A stretch of 64,000 nucleotides of DNA from Streptomyces adelaidensis (GCF_016598475.1 NZ_JAEMUX010000020.1:57890-121889); one strand, 5' to 3'; numbered from the stretch's first letter, positions 51,348-62,366 are shown. The notes: a model not told the origin generated them from the sequence alone. Made by a program: numbers and translations.

Positions 51348-51378
51348 AGGCCCCCGCCCTGAAACAGGACGGAGGCCT
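51348..51378 (-). terminator. hairpin after cdsA
   Basis: AGGCCCCCGCCCTG (51348-51361) pairs with CAGGACGGAGGCCT (51365-51378) with two mismatches and a three-base loop, between cdsA and the SRPBCC gene. It could separate the translation-gene operon from the following gene. Confidence 0.7.
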
Positions 51379-51401
51379 ACAAGGAATCACGTACGCACCC
51401 G

Positions 51402-52520
51402 TCAGCCGGAGCCCACGAACAGCACGAGCAGCAGCCAGACCACCGGGGCGGTCGGCAGGAGCGAGTCCAGGCGGTCCATGATGCCGCCGTGGCCCGGCAG
51501 CAGGGTGCCCATGTCCTTGATACCGAGGTCCCGCTTGATCATGGACTCGCCGAGGTCGCCCAGCGTGGCGCTGGCGGCGACGGCGAGGCCGAGGAGCAGG
51601 CCCTGCCACCAGGCACCGTCGTCGATGACGAACTGCATCAGCAGCGCGCCCGCGACCATGGCGAAGGCGATCGCACCGAGCAGACCCTCGCGGGTCTTGC
51701 CGGGGCTGATGCGCGGCGCGAGCTTGTGCGTGCCGAAGCGCCAGCCGACGGCGTACGCGCCCGTGTCGCTGACGACGGTCAGCACCAGGAACACGAGAAC
51801 CCGCTGCGGCCCGTCGTCGGCGGCGAGCATGAGCGCGACGAACGTGGCCAGGAACGGCACGTAGAAGGCCGCGAAGACCCCCGCGGTGACGTCCTTGAGG
51901 TAGTTGTCCGGCGGTTCCGTCATCCGCCAGACGAGAACGGCGAGCGCGGTGAGCGCCATGGCCACCCAGGCACCCTCCGGCCCGCGCACGTACCCGGCGA
52001 CGACCATGGCGGCCCCGCCGACCGCGAGCGGCACGAGGGGTGCCTTGATGCCCTTGCGTTCCTGCAGGCGCGAGGTGAGCTCCCACAGGCCGACGACCAC
52101 GGCGACCGCTATCACGCCGACGAAGACGGCCTTGACGATGAACAGCGACGCCACGATCACCGCGCCGAGTGCGACGCCGACCCCTATGGCGGCGCCCAGG
52201 TCACGGCCCGCGCTCTTCTTCTGCGGGGCGGGCTGCGGGGCGTCGGGCATGGGCTCCGGCTTCTGCGGCGCCTCCCCGTGGGGACGCGCCGACTGCGTCT
52301 CGTCGCGGAACAGAGGGCCGGCCGGCCGAGCCGTCCCCCGGTCGTCGTCCTGGTTCCCGCCATGCGCGGGTACGTCGGGCACGATGGGCATGGGGCGAGT
52401 CTGCTGGGCCTCAGGCGCATCGTATGTGGGACCCGCCGGGGCATGCCCCTGGACAGGTCCCCGGTCGGTCGGCGCCCAGTACCCGGCTTGTGGCGGCGCC
52501 CCCCAGGAAGAGTCGTTCAT
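51402..52520 (-). CDS. cdsA: phosphatidate cytidylyltransferase
   Basis: A 372-residue integral membrane enzyme that makes CDP-diacylglycerol from phosphatidate and CTP. The first 110 residues are a Pro/Gln-rich hydrophilic extension. About eight hydrophobic segments follow. The CdsA signature is at the C-terminus: SATLGDLGESMIKRDLGIKDMGTLLPGHGGIMDRLDS. It overlaps frr by one base (TGATG) on the same strand, so the frr-cdsA pair is coupled as in other Streptomyces. Confidence 0.92.
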   Translation of the reverse strand: MNDSSWGAPPQAGYWAPTDRGPVQGHAPAGPTYDAPEAQQTRPMPIVPDVPAHGGNQDDDRGTARPAGPLFRDETQSARPHGEAPQKPEPMPDAPQPAPQKKSAGRDLGAAIGVGVALGAVIVASLFIVKAVFVGVIAVAVVVGLWELTSRLQERKGIKAPLVPLAVGGAAMVVAGYVRGPEGAWVAMALTALAVLVWRMTEPPDNYLKDVTAGVFAAFYVPFLATFVALMLAADDGPQRVLVFLVLTVVSDTGAYAVGWRFGTHKLAPRISPGKTREGLLGAIAFAMVAGALLMQFVIDDGAWWQGLLLGLAVAASATLGDLGESMIKRDLGIKDMGTLLPGHGGIMDRLDSLLPTAPVVWLLLVLFVGSG

Positions 52521-53077
52521 CAGACCTCGAGGAGCTCCGCTTCCTTGTGCTTGAGCAGCTCGTCCACCTGGGCGACGTACTTCGCCGTGGTGTCGTCGAG
52601 CTCCTTCTCCGCACGGCGGCCCTCGTCCTCGCCGACCTCGCCGTCCTTGACGAGCTTGTCGATCGCGTCCTTGGCCTTGCGGCGGACCGCGCGGATGGAC
52701 ACCTTGGAGTCCTCGGCCTTGCTCTTCGCGACCTTGATGTAGTCGCGGCGGCGCTCCTCGGTCAGCTCGGGGAACACCACTCGGATGATGTTGCCGTCGT
52801 TGCTCGGGTTGACGCCCAGGTCGGAGTCGCGGATCGCCTGCTCGATGTTGCGCAGCGCGGTCTTGTCGAACGGGGTCACCACGGCCATGCGCGGCTCCGG
52901 CACGGAGAACGAAGCCAGCTGGTTGATCGGTGTCAGTGCACCGTAGTAGTCGGCCACGATCTTGTTGAACATCGCCGGGTGCGCACGACCGGTGCGGATC
53001 GCGGCGAAGTCGTCCTTGGCGACCACGACGGCCTTCTCCATCTTCTCCTCGGCCTCGAGGAGGGTCTCTTCGATCAC
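52520..53077 (-). CDS. frr: ribosome recycling factor
   Basis: A 185-residue protein of the expected length: [39 protein letters not shown] at the N-terminus, [46 protein letters not shown] in the centre and a C-terminal helix ending [10 protein letters not shown]. With EF-G it splits post-termination ribosomes. GTG 53077 is chosen because it gives the family's usual start and has AGGAGCA upstream. A longer reading would add an unrelated Thr/Gln-rich leader. Confidence 0.93.
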   Translation of the reverse strand: MIEETLLEAEEKMEKAVVVAKDDFAAIRTGRAHPAMFNKIVADYYGALTPINQLASFSVPEPRMAVVTPFDKTALRNIEQAIRDSDLGVNPSNDGNIIRVVFPELTEERRRDYIKVAKSKAEDSKVSIRAVRRKAKDAIDKLVKDGEVGEDEGRRAEKELDDTTAKYVAQVDELLKHKEAELLEV

Positions 53078-53231
53078 CACTTGCTCCTGCGTGTCTTGAG
53101 TAGGCCCGGCTGCTGTCTCGGTCAGGTCGGCGGCCGGCTGCGTCGCGTCTTGTTCCTGCACGGTTCCCGACCGGCAGGACATTGTCCATCCCCCGGTCAG
53201 GCTCCGTCCCCCGGGCAGGGGAAGGACCCGG

Positions 53232-53990
53232 TCAGGCCCCGCTTCCCTGATCACCCACGAGAGTGCCGATCTTCTCACCCTTGACGGCCCGCGCGATATT
53301 GCCCTCCTTGCGAAGCTCGAACACGAGGATCGGAAGCTTGTTGTCGCGGCAGAGCGTGACGGCGGTGGCGTCGGCGACCTTGAGATCGCGGGTGATGACC
53401 TCGCCGTAGCCGAGCGAGTCGAACTTGACCGCGTCCGGGTTGGTCTTGGGGTCGGAGTCGTAGACGCCGTCCACGCCGTTCTTGCCCATCAGCAGGGCCT
53501 CGGCGTCGATCTCCAGGGCGCGCTGGGCGGCGGTGGTGTCGGTGGAGAAGTAGGGCATGCCCATACCGGCGCCGAAGATGACCACACGGCCCTTCTCCAG
53601 GTGGCGCACGGCCCGCAGCGGGATGTACGGCTCGGCGACCTGGCCCATGGTGATGGCGGTCTGGACCCGGCTGTCGATCCCCTCCTTCTCCAGGAAGTCC
53701 TGGAGGGCGAGGCAGTTCATGACCGTGCCGAGCATGCCCATGTAGTCGGAGCGGGCGCGGTCCATGCCGCGTTGCTGGAGTTCGGCGCCGCGGAAGAAGT
53801 TGCCGCCGCCGATGACGACCGCGATCTCTGCTCCGTCGCGCACGACGGCCGCGATCTCCCGGGCGATGGCGTGCACCACGTCCGGGTCGACGCCAAGGCC
53901 ACCGCCCCCGGAGAACGCCTCTCCAGACAGCTTCAGCAGATACCGGCCGCGTACTTTGCCGTCGTCGCTCTTCTCGGGCTTGGTGGTCAT
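53232..53990 (-). CDS. pyrH: uridylate kinase
   Basis: A 252-residue amino-acid-kinase-fold enzyme that phosphorylates UMP to [24 protein letters not shown] is the N-terminal phosphate-binding block, [38 protein letters not shown] the characteristic GGGNxxRG and catalytic region, and [31 protein letters not shown] the nucleotide-binding part. It lies 154 bases upstream of frr on the same strand, the normal Streptomyces order. Confidence 0.94.
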   Translation of the reverse strand: MTTKPEKSDDGKVRGRYLLKLSGEAFSGGGGLGVDPDVVHAIAREIAAVVRDGAEIAVVIGGGNFFRGAELQQRGMDRARSDYMGMLGTVMNCLALQDFLEKEGIDSRVQTAITMGQVAEPYIPLRAVRHLEKGRVVIFGAGMGMPYFSTDTTAAQRALEIDAEALLMGKNGVDGVYDSDPKTNPDAVKFDSLGYGEVITRDLKVADATAVTLCRDNKLPILVFELRKEGNIARAVKGEKIGTLVGDQGSGA

Positions 53991-54027
53991 GGAGATCTCG
54001 CCTCTTTACGTGTCGCACATACGAAGA

Positions 54028-54077
54028 AGGCCATTGCCGATGGGGTGGTGTTCGCATCCCATGCGCGGCAATGGCCT
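54028..54077 (-). terminator. hairpin between tsf and pyrH
   Basis: AGGCCATTGCCG (54028-54039) and CGGCAATGGCCT (54066-54077) form a perfect 12-base stem with a 26-base loop, in the 195-base gap between tsf and pyrH. Reading the minus strand, TTCTTCG follows. It may end or attenuate the rpsB-tsf transcript. Confidence 0.75.
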
Positions 54078-54185
54078 CCTCGTCAGATCTGCTGTCGTCC
54101 GTCGCGCGTCACGCGCACACGTGGCGGCGTACGCGAACGACTGGACCCGACCCTATCGGGGCCGGGTGCCCGTCGCGTAACGGAC

Positions 54186-55022
54186 TCAGATGCCGACCTT
54201 GATGCGCGTGAAGCGCTTCAGGGTGACACCGGCCTCGTCCAGGACCTTCTGGACGGACTTCTTGTTGTCCAGCGCGTACGGCTGGCCGAGCAGCGTGGCG
54301 TCCTTGAAGAAGCCGTTGAGGCGACCCTCGACGATCTTCGGCAGGGCGGCCTCGGGCTTGCCTTCGGCGCGGGTGGTCTCCTCGGCGACGCGGCGCTCGG
54401 ACTCGACGACCTCGGCCGGCACGTCCTCCTTGGCGAGGTACTTCGGCGCGAAGGCGGCGATATGCTGGGCGATGCCCTTGGCGACGGCGGCGTCGGCCTT
54501 GTCCAGCTCGACCAGGACACCGATCTGCGGGGGCAGGTCGGGCATGGTGCGGTGCATGTAGGCGAAGACGAAACCGTCGGCGTACTGCGCGAAGCGGTCG
54601 AGGACGATCTTCTCGCCGAGGTTGGCGTTGGCCTCGTCGACGTACGCCTGGACGGTCTTGCCGGCCTCGATCTCGGAGGCGAGCAGGGCCCCGATGTCGG
54701 CCGGGGAGGTCTTGGCGGCGTGCTCGGCGATCGCGGCGGCGACGGCCTGGAACTTCTCGCCCTTGGCGACGAAGTCCGTCTCGCACTTCAGCTCGACGAG
54801 GACACCGGAGGTGTTGTCGTCGGCGATGATGGAGACGACGGCGCCGTTCTCGGCGGAGCGGCCCTCGCGCTTGGCGACGCCCTTCTGGCCCTTGATGCGC
54901 AGGGCCTCGACGGCCTTGTCGACGCTGCCTTCGGCCTCGTCCAGGGCCTTCTTGCAGTCCATCATGCCGGCGCCGGTGAGCTCACGGAGCTTCTTGACGT
55001 CAGCGGCGGTGTAGTTCGCCAT
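54186..55022 (-). CDS. tsf: translation elongation factor Ts
   Basis: A 278-residue protein that exchanges GDP for GTP on EF-Tu. The N-terminal UBA-like domain reads NYTAADVKKLRELTGAGMMDCKKALDEAEGSVDKAVEALRIKG. The core contains the TDFV block CETDFVAKGEKF and the DVPAEVVESERRV region. Length and order are those of actinobacterial EF-Ts. It follows rpsB after 204 bases that hold a strong hairpin. Confidence 0.95.
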   Translation of the reverse strand: MANYTAADVKKLRELTGAGMMDCKKALDEAEGSVDKAVEALRIKGQKGVAKREGRSAENGAVVSIIADDNTSGVLVELKCETDFVAKGEKFQAVAAAIAEHAAKTSPADIGALLASEIEAGKTVQAYVDEANANLGEKIVLDRFAQYADGFVFAYMHRTMPDLPPQIGVLVELDKADAAVAKGIAQHIAAFAPKYLAKEDVPAEVVESERRVAEETTRAEGKPEAALPKIVEGRLNGFFKDATLLGQPYALDNKKSVQKVLDEAGVTLKRFTRIKVGI

Positions 55023-55153
55023 GATCTGTGAATCTCTTCTCGGAGTTCGAAGTCTCGAAGTCGGCGTCCGCCGCCGCTCGTGGGGCGGCGTCCGCCGAAG
55101 ATCTACGGGCTGCGGAGATCTACGGCCACGAAAGATCCAGTGGCTGTGGATGA

Positions 55154-55186
55154 ACGGCGGGTGGCGTGCTCGGCGCCACCCGCCGT
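55154..55186 (-). terminator. hairpin between rpsB and tsf, possible attenuator
   Basis: ACGGCGGGTGGCG (55154-55166) and CGCCACCCGCCGT (55174-55186) form a perfect 13-base stem with a seven-base loop, about 40 bases downstream of the rpsB stop in the minus-strand direction. It could reduce the amount of tsf relative to rpsB transcript. Confidence 0.75.
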
Positions 55187-55226
55187 CATCTCAGCCGTAC
55201 GACTGAAGGTCGGGCGACCGTGAAGG

Positions 55227-56189
55227 TCAGACCTGCTCGGCGTCCGCGGCCGGAGCCTCGACAGCCGGAGCCTCGTCGGCCGAAGCCTCGACAGCGGTCT
55301 CGACCGGCGCCTCGGCGGCGGGGGCCTCGACAGCGGCCTCGGCCGGCGCCTCGGCGGCAGCCTCAGCCGGAGCCTCGGCTGTGGCCTCAGCGGCGGCCGG
55401 GGCCTCGTCCGCCTTCTTCTCGCCCTCGAGCAGGTCGCGCTCCCACGCGGCCAGCGGCTCGCCCGCGGCCTTGTCGCCCTTGTCACCGGTGGCGACACCG
55501 GAGCGGGAGATGAGGCCCTCGGCAACCGCGTCCGCGATCACACGGGTGAGCAGCGTGACGGAGCGGATCGCGTCGTCGTTGCCGGGGATCTTGTAGTCGA
55601 CCTCGTCGGGGTCGCAGTTGGTGTCGAGGATGGCGACGACCGGGATGTTGAGCTTCCGGGCCTCGCCGACCGCGATGTGCTCCTTCTTGGTGTCCACGAT
55701 CCAGACGGCGCTGGGCACCTTCTGCATCTCGCGGATACCACCGAGGGTCTTCTCCAGCTTGGCCTTCTCGCGCGAGAGCACGAGAAGTTCCTTCTTGGTC
55801 AGACCCGACGCGGCGACGTCCTCGAAGTCGATCTGCTCAAGCTCCTTGAGGCGCTGCAGACGCTTGTAGACGGTCGAGAAGTTGGTGAGCATGCCGCCCA
55901 GCCAGCGCTGGTTGACGTAGGGCATGCCGACGCGGGTGGCCTGCTCGGCGATGGCCTCCTGCGCCTGCTTCTTCGTGCCGACGAACATGACCGTGCCGCC
56001 GTGGGCGACGGTCTCCTTGACGAACTCGTAGGCGCGGTCGATGTACGACAGCGACTGGAGCAGGTCGATGATGTAGATGCCGTTGCGCTCCGTGAAGATG
56101 AAGCGCTTCATCTTCGGGTTCCAACGACGGGTCTGGTGACCGAAGTGGACGCCGCTTTCCAGCAGCTCCCGCATCGTGACGACGGCCAT
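55227..56189 (-). CDS. rpsB: 30S ribosomal protein S2
   Basis: A 320-residue S2. The core (about residues 1-230) has [39 protein letters not shown] [27 protein letters not shown] and [31 protein letters not shown] blocks. About 70 extra C-terminal residues are almost only Ala, Glu, Pro and Val ([20 protein letters not shown]). Such a tail is common in Streptomyces S2 and would project from the 30S surface. ATG 56189 has AGGAGAA upstream. It heads the tsf operon. No other gene fits in 56190-56462. Confidence 0.95.
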   Translation of the reverse strand: MAVVTMRELLESGVHFGHQTRRWNPKMKRFIFTERNGIYIIDLLQSLSYIDRAYEFVKETVAHGGTVMFVGTKKQAQEAIAEQATRVGMPYVNQRWLGGMLTNFSTVYKRLQRLKELEQIDFEDVAASGLTKKELLVLSREKAKLEKTLGGIREMQKVPSAVWIVDTKKEHIAVGEARKLNIPVVAILDTNCDPDEVDYKIPGNDDAIRSVTLLTRVIADAVAEGLISRSGVATGDKGDKAAGEPLAAWERDLLEGEKKADEAPAAAEATAEAPAEAAAEAPAEAAVEAPAAEAPVETAVEASADEAPAVEAPAADAEQV

Positions 56190-56462
56190 GGCCGTTCTCC
56201 TTGAATTTCTCGGTTGTGCCGCGGGTACCGGTCGGCACCCGCGCCTGACGCCCGCGATGCGCCGTTGCCACGAAGGACCGAGGGGCGCTGATACGGACCA
56301 CAGACGGGCCTCGTACCGGGGCGTGCGAAGTCGACCCGGTGACCCGGATCGCCACCAGAAGTGTACGGGACCCACGAGGCCCCGGGTGACGCCGATATCC
56401 ACAACCAGTGAGTACTCCACAGATCCCGGCCATGATCGAGCCACTCGCGGGACGCTTTCGCC

Positions 56463-57047
56463 ATGTCTCACGAGATGTCTCACGAACGAGCGAAACGACT
56501 GGTGTGCACGTGGCTGGGGTTGCTGATGTGCGTGACGGCGCTGCTTCTCCTCGCGCCGAGGGCCGGCGCGAGGACGGCGCCGCCTGCCACCGAAGAGCCG
56601 GTCCCGGTCCTCGGCCGCACCTGGCCCGTCGGCCTCCGCCCCCTGGTGGTCCACGCCTGGGAACCCCCGCCGACGACCTACGCCCGGGGCCACCGAGGCG
56701 TCGACCTGTCCGCCCCGGCCGGCTCCCCGGTACGAGCGGTCGCGGCGGGCCGGGTGTCCTTCGCGGGCCGGGTCGCGGGCCGAGGAGTCATCTCGGTCGA
56801 ACTGACAGGCTCCGGCGACCCACCCCTGCGCACGACCTACGAACCGGTACGCGCGTCCGCGAAGAAGGGCGACGAGGTGGCCCCGGGCGACGTACTGGGC
56901 ACCCTGGAACCCTCCCCGTCCCACTGCCCGACAGCCTGCCTCCACTGGGGCCTACGCCGAGCGGACACCTACCTGAATCCCTTGTCACTACTACCCCCCT
57001 GGCTCCTGAGAAGGGGCCCCTCACGCCTACTGCCCGTACCCGAGTGA
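56463..57047 (+). CDS. M23-family peptidase, secreted
   Basis: A 194-residue protein with a signal peptide or N-terminal membrane anchor ([26 protein letters not shown]). The LytM/M23 domain has metal ligands in [18 protein letters not shown] (H-x3-D) and CLHWGLR (last His), with [18 protein letters not shown] between. The second motif lacks the full HxH of active glycyl-glycine endopeptidases, so it may be a regulator or an enzyme with reduced activity. It is divergent from rpsB. Confidence 0.82.
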   Translation: MSHEMSHERAKRLVCTWLGLLMCVTALLLLAPRAGARTAPPATEEPVPVLGRTWPVGLRPLVVHAWEPPPTTYARGHRGVDLSAPAGSPVRAVAAGRVSFAGRVAGRGVISVELTGSGDPPLRTTYEPVRASAKKGDEVAPGDVLGTLEPSPSHCPTACLHWGLRRADTYLNPLSLLPPWLLRRGPSRLLPVPE

Positions 57048-57957
57048 CGGACCCGACCGCCACCGGCGGGACCACCGAGGAGCCACCTCAGCCCCGACGG
57101 TCACCGGCGGTGCCGCCGAGGCGGCTCCTCCCGCGCCCAGCCGCCTCAGCGGCCCGGTGCCCGACCCCCGAGTCCCGGCTGCGGGACGCCGCGGCGCCAA
57201 GGCGGCTACCCACCCGAGCAGCGGCATTGGGCGGCACACCGGTCACCAGTCCTGGCCGCGGGCAGTCGTGCCGCCATGGCGGCTGCCCGCCCGAACAGCG
57301 GAACGGCGCGACGCCCTGACCCCCAGCGCCGGCTCGGGACAGCAACGACACGAGGCGCCACCCTCACCACCAGTCCCAGTCGAGGGCAACTGCCCATCCC
57401 AGAGACAACACGAGGCGCCGCCTGGTCCCCCAGCGCCGGCTCGGGACAGCAACTGTCCGCTCCAGCAACGGCACGGGTCGACGTCCTGACCGGCAACCCG
57501 TTCGGGGGCAACTGCCCACCCAGCAACAACATGAGGGGACACCCTGCCCCCGGTTCAGGGCACCTGCCCGCCCGCGCGGCCGCGCTGGGAAGCGTTCCTG
57601 GCCAACGGCCCCACGCGACGCCCTCGTTCCGCTGAAGCAGCCGCCCGGCCAAGAGGGCGGCGCCATCCGTAACCGCGGGCAGTCGTGCCGCTGGGGCGGC
57701 ACGGGTGGGCGCGGCGGCACCCGGCAAGCGCCGGTGAGCGAAACCCCGGCCCCAGCTCGACCCCGGCGTGGCCGCACAGGACGCCATAGCTATCGCCGTG
57801 CCTGGCTGCGAGCACCCGCCAAGCGCCGGTGAACGAAACCCCAGCCGAGCTCAACCCCGGCACCGGACGCCCGAGCCGCAGAGGCTCAGTCCACCCGAGC
57901 CGCAGACGCCCAGCCCACCCAAGCCGCAAAGGCTCAGCCCACCAGAGCCACGAAGGC
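57048..57957. repeat. gene-free, repeat-rich stretch
   Basis: No frame on either strand shows a family motif; the open frames are Pro/Arg/Gly-rich and mutually overlapping. Visible repeats include a 26-base direct repeat containing CAGCGCCGGCTCGGGACAGC (57321-57346 and 57428-57453) and a repeat containing CAAGCGCCGGTGA and CGAAACCCC about 100 bases apart (about 57724 and 57825). About five copies of an 18-base unit resembling CTCAGCCCACC.AGCC.CAA lie at 57885-57960. It may be a decayed gene or an expandable intergenic spacer. Confidence 0.7.
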
Positions 57958-58548
57958 TCAGCCCCGTACCCCCCGCAGAGCCATCGCCACAGCCGCGTCG
58001 GTGATGGAGGTCGGCTCCTCCGCCGCCCCCAGTTCGATCCTGCGCACGGCCGCGTCGACAACGCCCTGCAACAGCATCGCGGCCAGCCGAGGCTCCGTGT
58101 GCCCCAACCCCGCGAGGGCCTCCACGATCATCGCGACGAGCCCACCGTGCGCGGCCCGGATCTTCTCCCGGGCACCGGCGTCCAGTTCGCTCGCCGAGAT
58201 CGCGACGACGGCCCGGTGCCGCCGGTCCCCCACCAGCTCCAGCTGTTGACGGACGTACGCCTCGACCTTGTCCTCGGGCCGGTCGACGGCGGCCATAGCC
58301 GCCTCGACCTCGGCCGCCCACACGGGAAAGTCGACCTCGCACAGCTCCTCGACCACGGCGGCCCGCGACCGGAAGTACTCGTACACGGACGACCGCGCCA
58401 GCCCCGTGCGCTCGGCGAGCGCCGGGAACGTCAACGCCTCCGTCCCGCCCTCGGACAACAGGGACCGAGCCGCGTCCAGCAGGGCGGCTCGCTGCATCGA
58501 CCGGTGCTCGGCCACGGAGGCCGCTCGAATCCTTGGCACGTCAACCAC
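57958..58548 (-). CDS. TetR-family transcriptional regulator
   Basis: A 196-residue repressor-type protein. The TetR helix-turn-helix is QRAALLDAARSLLSEGGTEALTFPALAERTGLARSSVYEYFRSRAAVVEEL (about residues 19-70). The C-terminal ligand-binding domain is helical and not assigned. Start GTG 58548; a GTG three codons later also fits. It lies 117 bases downstream of the whiG stop on the same strand. Target and ligand unknown. Confidence 0.88.
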   Translation of the reverse strand: MVDVPRIRAASVAEHRSMQRAALLDAARSLLSEGGTEALTFPALAERTGLARSSVYEYFRSRAAVVEELCEVDFPVWAAEVEAAMAAVDRPEDKVEAYVRQQLELVGDRRHRAVVAISASELDAGAREKIRAAHGGLVAMIVEALAGLGHTEPRLAAMLLQGVVDAAVRRIELGAAEEPTSITDAAVAMALRGVRG

Positions 58549-58665
58549 TTTACGGACGGACCGCCGACCACGGGAGGGCCTTCCCCCGACCGGCCCCCGC
58601 CAAGGCCCGCACGCGACCCGTGTCCGGCCAGGTCGAACCCGGGGGCCGGGTCCGGTCCGACCGCG

Positions 58666-59502
58666 TCAGCGGCCGAAACTCGCCAGCTTCCCCCGCAGCT
58701 GCAGCACCGACTTCGTGTGGATCTGGCTCACCCGGCTCTCGGTGACTCCCAGCACGTTCCCGATCTCGGCGAGCGTGAGCCCCTCGTAGTAGTAGAGCGT
58801 GACGACGGTCTTCTCCCGCTCGGGCAGGGTATTGATCGCCCGCGCCAGGAACCTCCGCAGCTCCCGGTCCTCGGCGACCTCGACCGGATTGTCCGCAGCC
58901 GTGTCCTCCAGCGTGTCCATCAGGCTCAGCCGGTCGCCGCCCTCACCGCCGGCATGCAGCAGCTCCTCCAGCGCCACCACGTTGGCCAGCGACAACTGAC
59001 TGAAGACGGAGTGGAGTTCGTCGACGGGGATGCCCATCTCGGCAGCGACCTCGACCTCGGTCGGGGTGCGTCTGAGCCGCGACTCCAGCGTGGCGTAGGC
59101 CCGCTCCACGTTGCGCGCCTTCTGCCGCACCGACCGGGGGATCCAGTCCAGCGCGCGCAGCTCGTCGATCATGGCGCCCCGGATCCGGGTGATCGCGTAC
59201 GTCTCGAACTTGATCTCCCGCTCGATGTCGAACTTCTCGATCGCGTCGATGAGCCCGAAGACCCCGGAGGAGACGAAGTCGGCCTGCTCGACGTTGGCCG
59301 GCAAGCCGACGCTCACCCGGCCCGCGACGTACTTCACCAGGGGTGAGTAGTGGAGGATCAACTGCTCGCGCAGCCGTTCGTCGCCCGTCGTCTTGTACGT
59401 CCGCCAGAGCTCGTCGAGTGTCGAGGGGGCGGGCGGGCGGACGGTGCCGCGGGCGGCGGGGGGAGCCGCCGCCCGGTCAGACCCGGAGGTGTGCTGGGGC
59501 AT
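58666..59502 (-). CDS. whiG: RNA polymerase sigma factor WhiG
   Basis: A 278-residue sigma-70 of the FliA/WhiG group, which directs the start of sporulation-specific transcription in aerial hyphae. Region 1.2/2 reads [39 protein letters not shown]. Region 2.4 follows with [31 protein letters not shown], then region 3, and region 4 carries [41 protein letters not shown]. Length matches S. coelicolor WhiG. ATG 59502 ([12 protein letters not shown]) gives that length. The 272 bases upstream hold no other gene. Confidence 0.95.
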   Translation of the reverse strand: MPQHTSGSDRAAAPPAARGTVRPPAPSTLDELWRTYKTTGDERLREQLILHYSPLVKYVAGRVSVGLPANVEQADFVSSGVFGLIDAIEKFDIEREIKFETYAITRIRGAMIDELRALDWIPRSVRQKARNVERAYATLESRLRRTPTEVEVAAEMGIPVDELHSVFSQLSLANVVALEELLHAGGEGGDRLSLMDTLEDTAADNPVEVAEDRELRRFLARAINTLPEREKTVVTLYYYEGLTLAEIGNVLGVTESRVSQIHTKSVLQLRGKLASFGR

Positions 59503-59774
59503 TCGTCGCCTTGTGCCGTTCTGCCGTGAACTGGGGGTGCCTGGGTGAGCTGTCGGTCTGATGTCGAGATGCCTGTCCTGAGTCGGAATCCTCGTGAGCG
59601 TAGCGTGACTGAGGAGTCGCAGTGTGCGAAGGACGAGGGATCCCCCGTGCGCAGATACGTTCCGCTGGCCGTCCCGCAGGGTCACACCGGTCGCGCTGTG
59701 TGATCTTCGCGGGACGCCAACTGCCGGAAACCGCAAGGCCGTCGGCGTTCCCCCGGACGGCCGAACACGCTCGG

Positions 59775-60935
59775 TCAACTTCGCCTCCGATCCGACAAGA
59801 CGGAGATCATCGCCTGGCGTGTCAACTTCCAGCCGTCGCCGTGTCGTTCGACGTAACCAAGTGATCGGAGCTCGTACAGTCTCCCGACCGCGTCGTCCTC
59901 CGTCGTCCCCGCGCCCCGGGCGACCTCGGCGGCGGCCGCGCTCCCCCGTCCCGGCAGCGCGGCCAGCACCTGCCGCGCACCGGGTTCCAGCAGGTCACGG
60001 GGGAGCACAGGGCCCTGCCGGTCGGGGGCCAGCTCTCCCATGTCACCGACCAGTTCGACGACTTCGGCAGCGTCGGACACGAGCACCGCGTCGCCCCGCA
60101 GAAGTTCGTGCACGCCGGCCGACAGGGCCGAGGTCGCCGGCCCGGGAACACCCATCGTGAAGCGCCCCAATCGCTGCGCGGCCCGCGCCGTGGTCAGCGC
60201 ACCACTGCGGTAGGCCGCCTCCACGACCACGGTCCCCCTGGTGAGGGCGGCGATGACCCGGTTGCGCAGGATGAACCGGCTCGGCGTCGGATGCTCCCCC
60301 GGCGGCAATTCTCCGACCACCAGCCCCTGTTCCGCGATCCTGTTGATCAACTGCACATGCCCCCGCGGATAGGGCCGGTCCACCCCGCAGGCCAGCACGG
60401 CGACGGTCGCCCCACCGACCCCGAGCACTCCCCGGTGAGCGGCCCCGTCCACCCCGTAGGCCCCGCCGGACACGACCACCCACCCCCGCTCGGCCAATCC
60501 GGCGCCCAGCACGGCCGCCATGTGGGCCCCGTACTCCGTGCAGGCACGGGCGCCCACCACGGCCACGGACCGCAACGCCCACATCCGCGCGTTGGCCCTG
60601 CCCCGCACCCACAGCCCGATCGGCCGCCCGTCCCCGAGATCGTCCAGCTGCCCGGGCCACTCGGCGTCCCCGGGCACCAGGAACCGTCCCCCGGCCTCCC
60701 TCGCGAGGGCCAGGTCCCCTTCCGGGTCGGCGCGCCCGGCGCGGGCGCACAGGCCCGCCCACCGCTTCTCCGAGGCCTCCGGCAGCGGTCGTCCGCCCCC
60801 CGAGAGACTCCGCACCACTTCGCGGGCACCCAGTTCCCGCAGCCACCGCCCGCCGAGCTCGTCCCCGGGCTCGATGACACGGGCGAGGAAGGCCCGGTCG
60901 AGCCGCTCGGCATCGGGCACACCGCCGCCGGTCAT
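59775..60935 (-). CDS. dprA: DNA-processing protein DprA
   Basis: A 386-residue protein. The N-terminal 100 residues precede the Rossmann-like DprA core: [86 protein letters not shown] and [31 protein letters not shown]-terminal winged helix ends in [16 protein letters not shown]. DprA loads RecA on single-stranded DNA taken up in transformation. Its role in Streptomyces is not settled. It follows comM on the same strand. Confidence 0.93.
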   Translation of the reverse strand: MTGGGVPDAERLDRAFLARVIEPGDELGGRWLRELGAREVVRSLSGGGRPLPEASEKRWAGLCARAGRADPEGDLALAREAGGRFLVPGDAEWPGQLDDLGDGRPIGLWVRGRANARMWALRSVAVVGARACTEYGAHMAAVLGAGLAERGWVVVSGGAYGVDGAAHRGVLGVGGATVAVLACGVDRPYPRGHVQLINRIAEQGLVVGELPPGEHPTPSRFILRNRVIAALTRGTVVVEAAYRSGALTTARAAQRLGRFTMGVPGPATSALSAGVHELLRGDAVLVSDAAEVVELVGDMGELAPDRQGPVLPRDLLEPGARQVLAALPGRGSAAAAEVARGAGTTEDDAVGRLYELRSLGYVERHGDGWKLTRQAMISVLSDRRRS

Positions 60936-60969
60936 GGTTCACCCGCCGACGAGCCGCGCTTCCCGGGCC

Positions 60970-62352
60970 TCATGTCAGTGCCCCGATCGCCATCGGCACC
61001 CCACGGGGAACTCCGGTGCGCAATTGCAGGGCCAGGTTGACGTCCGTCGCGTCGGGCCGGTCATGGCCGACGAGGTCCGCCACGGTCCAAGCCACCCGGA
61101 GAACCCGGTCCAGCCCGCGCGCGGTCAGCACCCCCCGCTCCAGGCAGCGCTCCGCTTCGTCCATCGCGCCGGACGCGGCATGCCACCGACTGCGCAGTTC
61201 GCGTCCCGGGACCTCGCTGTTGGTCCGCCAGGGCGTGCCGAGCAGCCGTACGGACGCCCGCTCCCTGGCCGCGCGCACCCGGTCGGCCACCGTCGCCGTG
61301 GGCTCGCCCCTGGCGCCGCGCCCGGTGAGTTCGGACCGGGTGACCCGGTCCACCTCGACCCGGAGGTCGACCCGGTCCAGCAGCGGCCCGGAGAGCCGCG
61401 ACTGATAGCGGCGGACCAAGGAGGGCGGGCACTCGCACAGGTCGTCCGTGCGTGAGAAGCGGCCGCAGGGACAGGGATTCGCGGCGAGGACCATCATGAA
61501 CTTCGCCGGGAACCGCACGACCCCCGCGCTGCGCGCGATCACGACATGTCCCGCCTCCAGCGGCTGCCGCAGGGCGTCCAGGGAATGGCTGCTGAACTCA
61601 GGGGTCTCGTCGAGGAAGAGCACTCCGCGGTGGGCGAGGGAGACCGCGCCGGGCCGTGCGATGCCCTGCCCGCCGCCGACGAGGGCCTGCATCGTGGCCG
61701 AGTGGTGAGGGGCGCAGTAGGGCGCCACGTCGACCAGCGGATTCCCGGCCGGCAGCAGACCGGCGATCGAATGGACCGCCGTGACCTCCAGTGACTCCTC
61801 CCGGCCCAGCGGGGGCAGAATGGCCGGGAGCCGTTCGGCGAGCATCGTCTTGCCGGCGCCCGGCGGGCCTTCCAGGAAGAGGTGGTGCCCGCCGGCCGCC
61901 GAGACCTCCACGGCGGTCCGGGCCGCGAGCTGTCCGACGACATCCGCGAGGTCATGGCCCTGGTCCTGGTGCGCTGCGCCGGCGTGCATACCGGTGGCCG
62001 CCCCCGTGCCCGGCAGGCGCAGTCCCGCCATGAGGGGGTCGGGGCGGCCCACGTCGGGTTCCTCGTCCGGCACGGGTTCGTCCGCCAGGACGGCGATCAA
62101 CTGCCGCAGGGTGCGTACACCCAGCACCGAGACGCCCGGCACCAGTGCGGCCTCCGCGGCGGCGCACTCCGGCACCACCACCTGCTCGTACCCGGCCTGG
62201 GCGGCGGCCAGCACGGCGGGCAGGATGCCCCGTACCGGCCGTACCCGACCGTCGAGTCCCAGTTCGCCGATCATCACGAGGTCGGCGAGCACCCGCGGAT
62301 CGATCCGCTCGGAGGCTCCCAGGACCGCACAGGCGACCGCCAGGTCGAAGCC
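60970..62352 (-). pseudogene. comM: ComM/YifB-family AAA ATPase, 5' end removed by a mobile element
   Basis: The readable frame begins LGFDLAVACAVLGASERIDPRVLADLVMIGELGLDG at 62355 and continues to a normal C-terminus. Walker A is EGPPGAGKTMLAERLP, the Walker B region is GVLFLDETPEFSS, and it ends with the Mg-chelatase C-terminal region (RSRWHAASGAMDEAERCLERGVLTARGLDRVLRVAWTVADL). The family normally has about 100 more residues before GFDLAVAC. Upstream, an in-frame TAA is reached within five codons and the sequence is unrelated. A shortened protein of 440 residues could start at GTG 62292. ComM is a helicase for branch migration in transformation. Confidence 0.88.
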
Positions 62353-62366
62353 CAGGGAAAGGCAGT

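Noticed and set aside
53601..55031. A 476-codon plus-strand frame opposite pyrH and tsf
   Set aside because: It mirrors two conserved genes and gives Gly/Leu/Asp-rich low complexity without a domain.
57206..57787. A 193-codon minus-strand frame in the repeat-rich gap
   Set aside because: The product is repeat-derived, Arg/Ala/Pro-rich, and equally long frames overlap it on the other strand.
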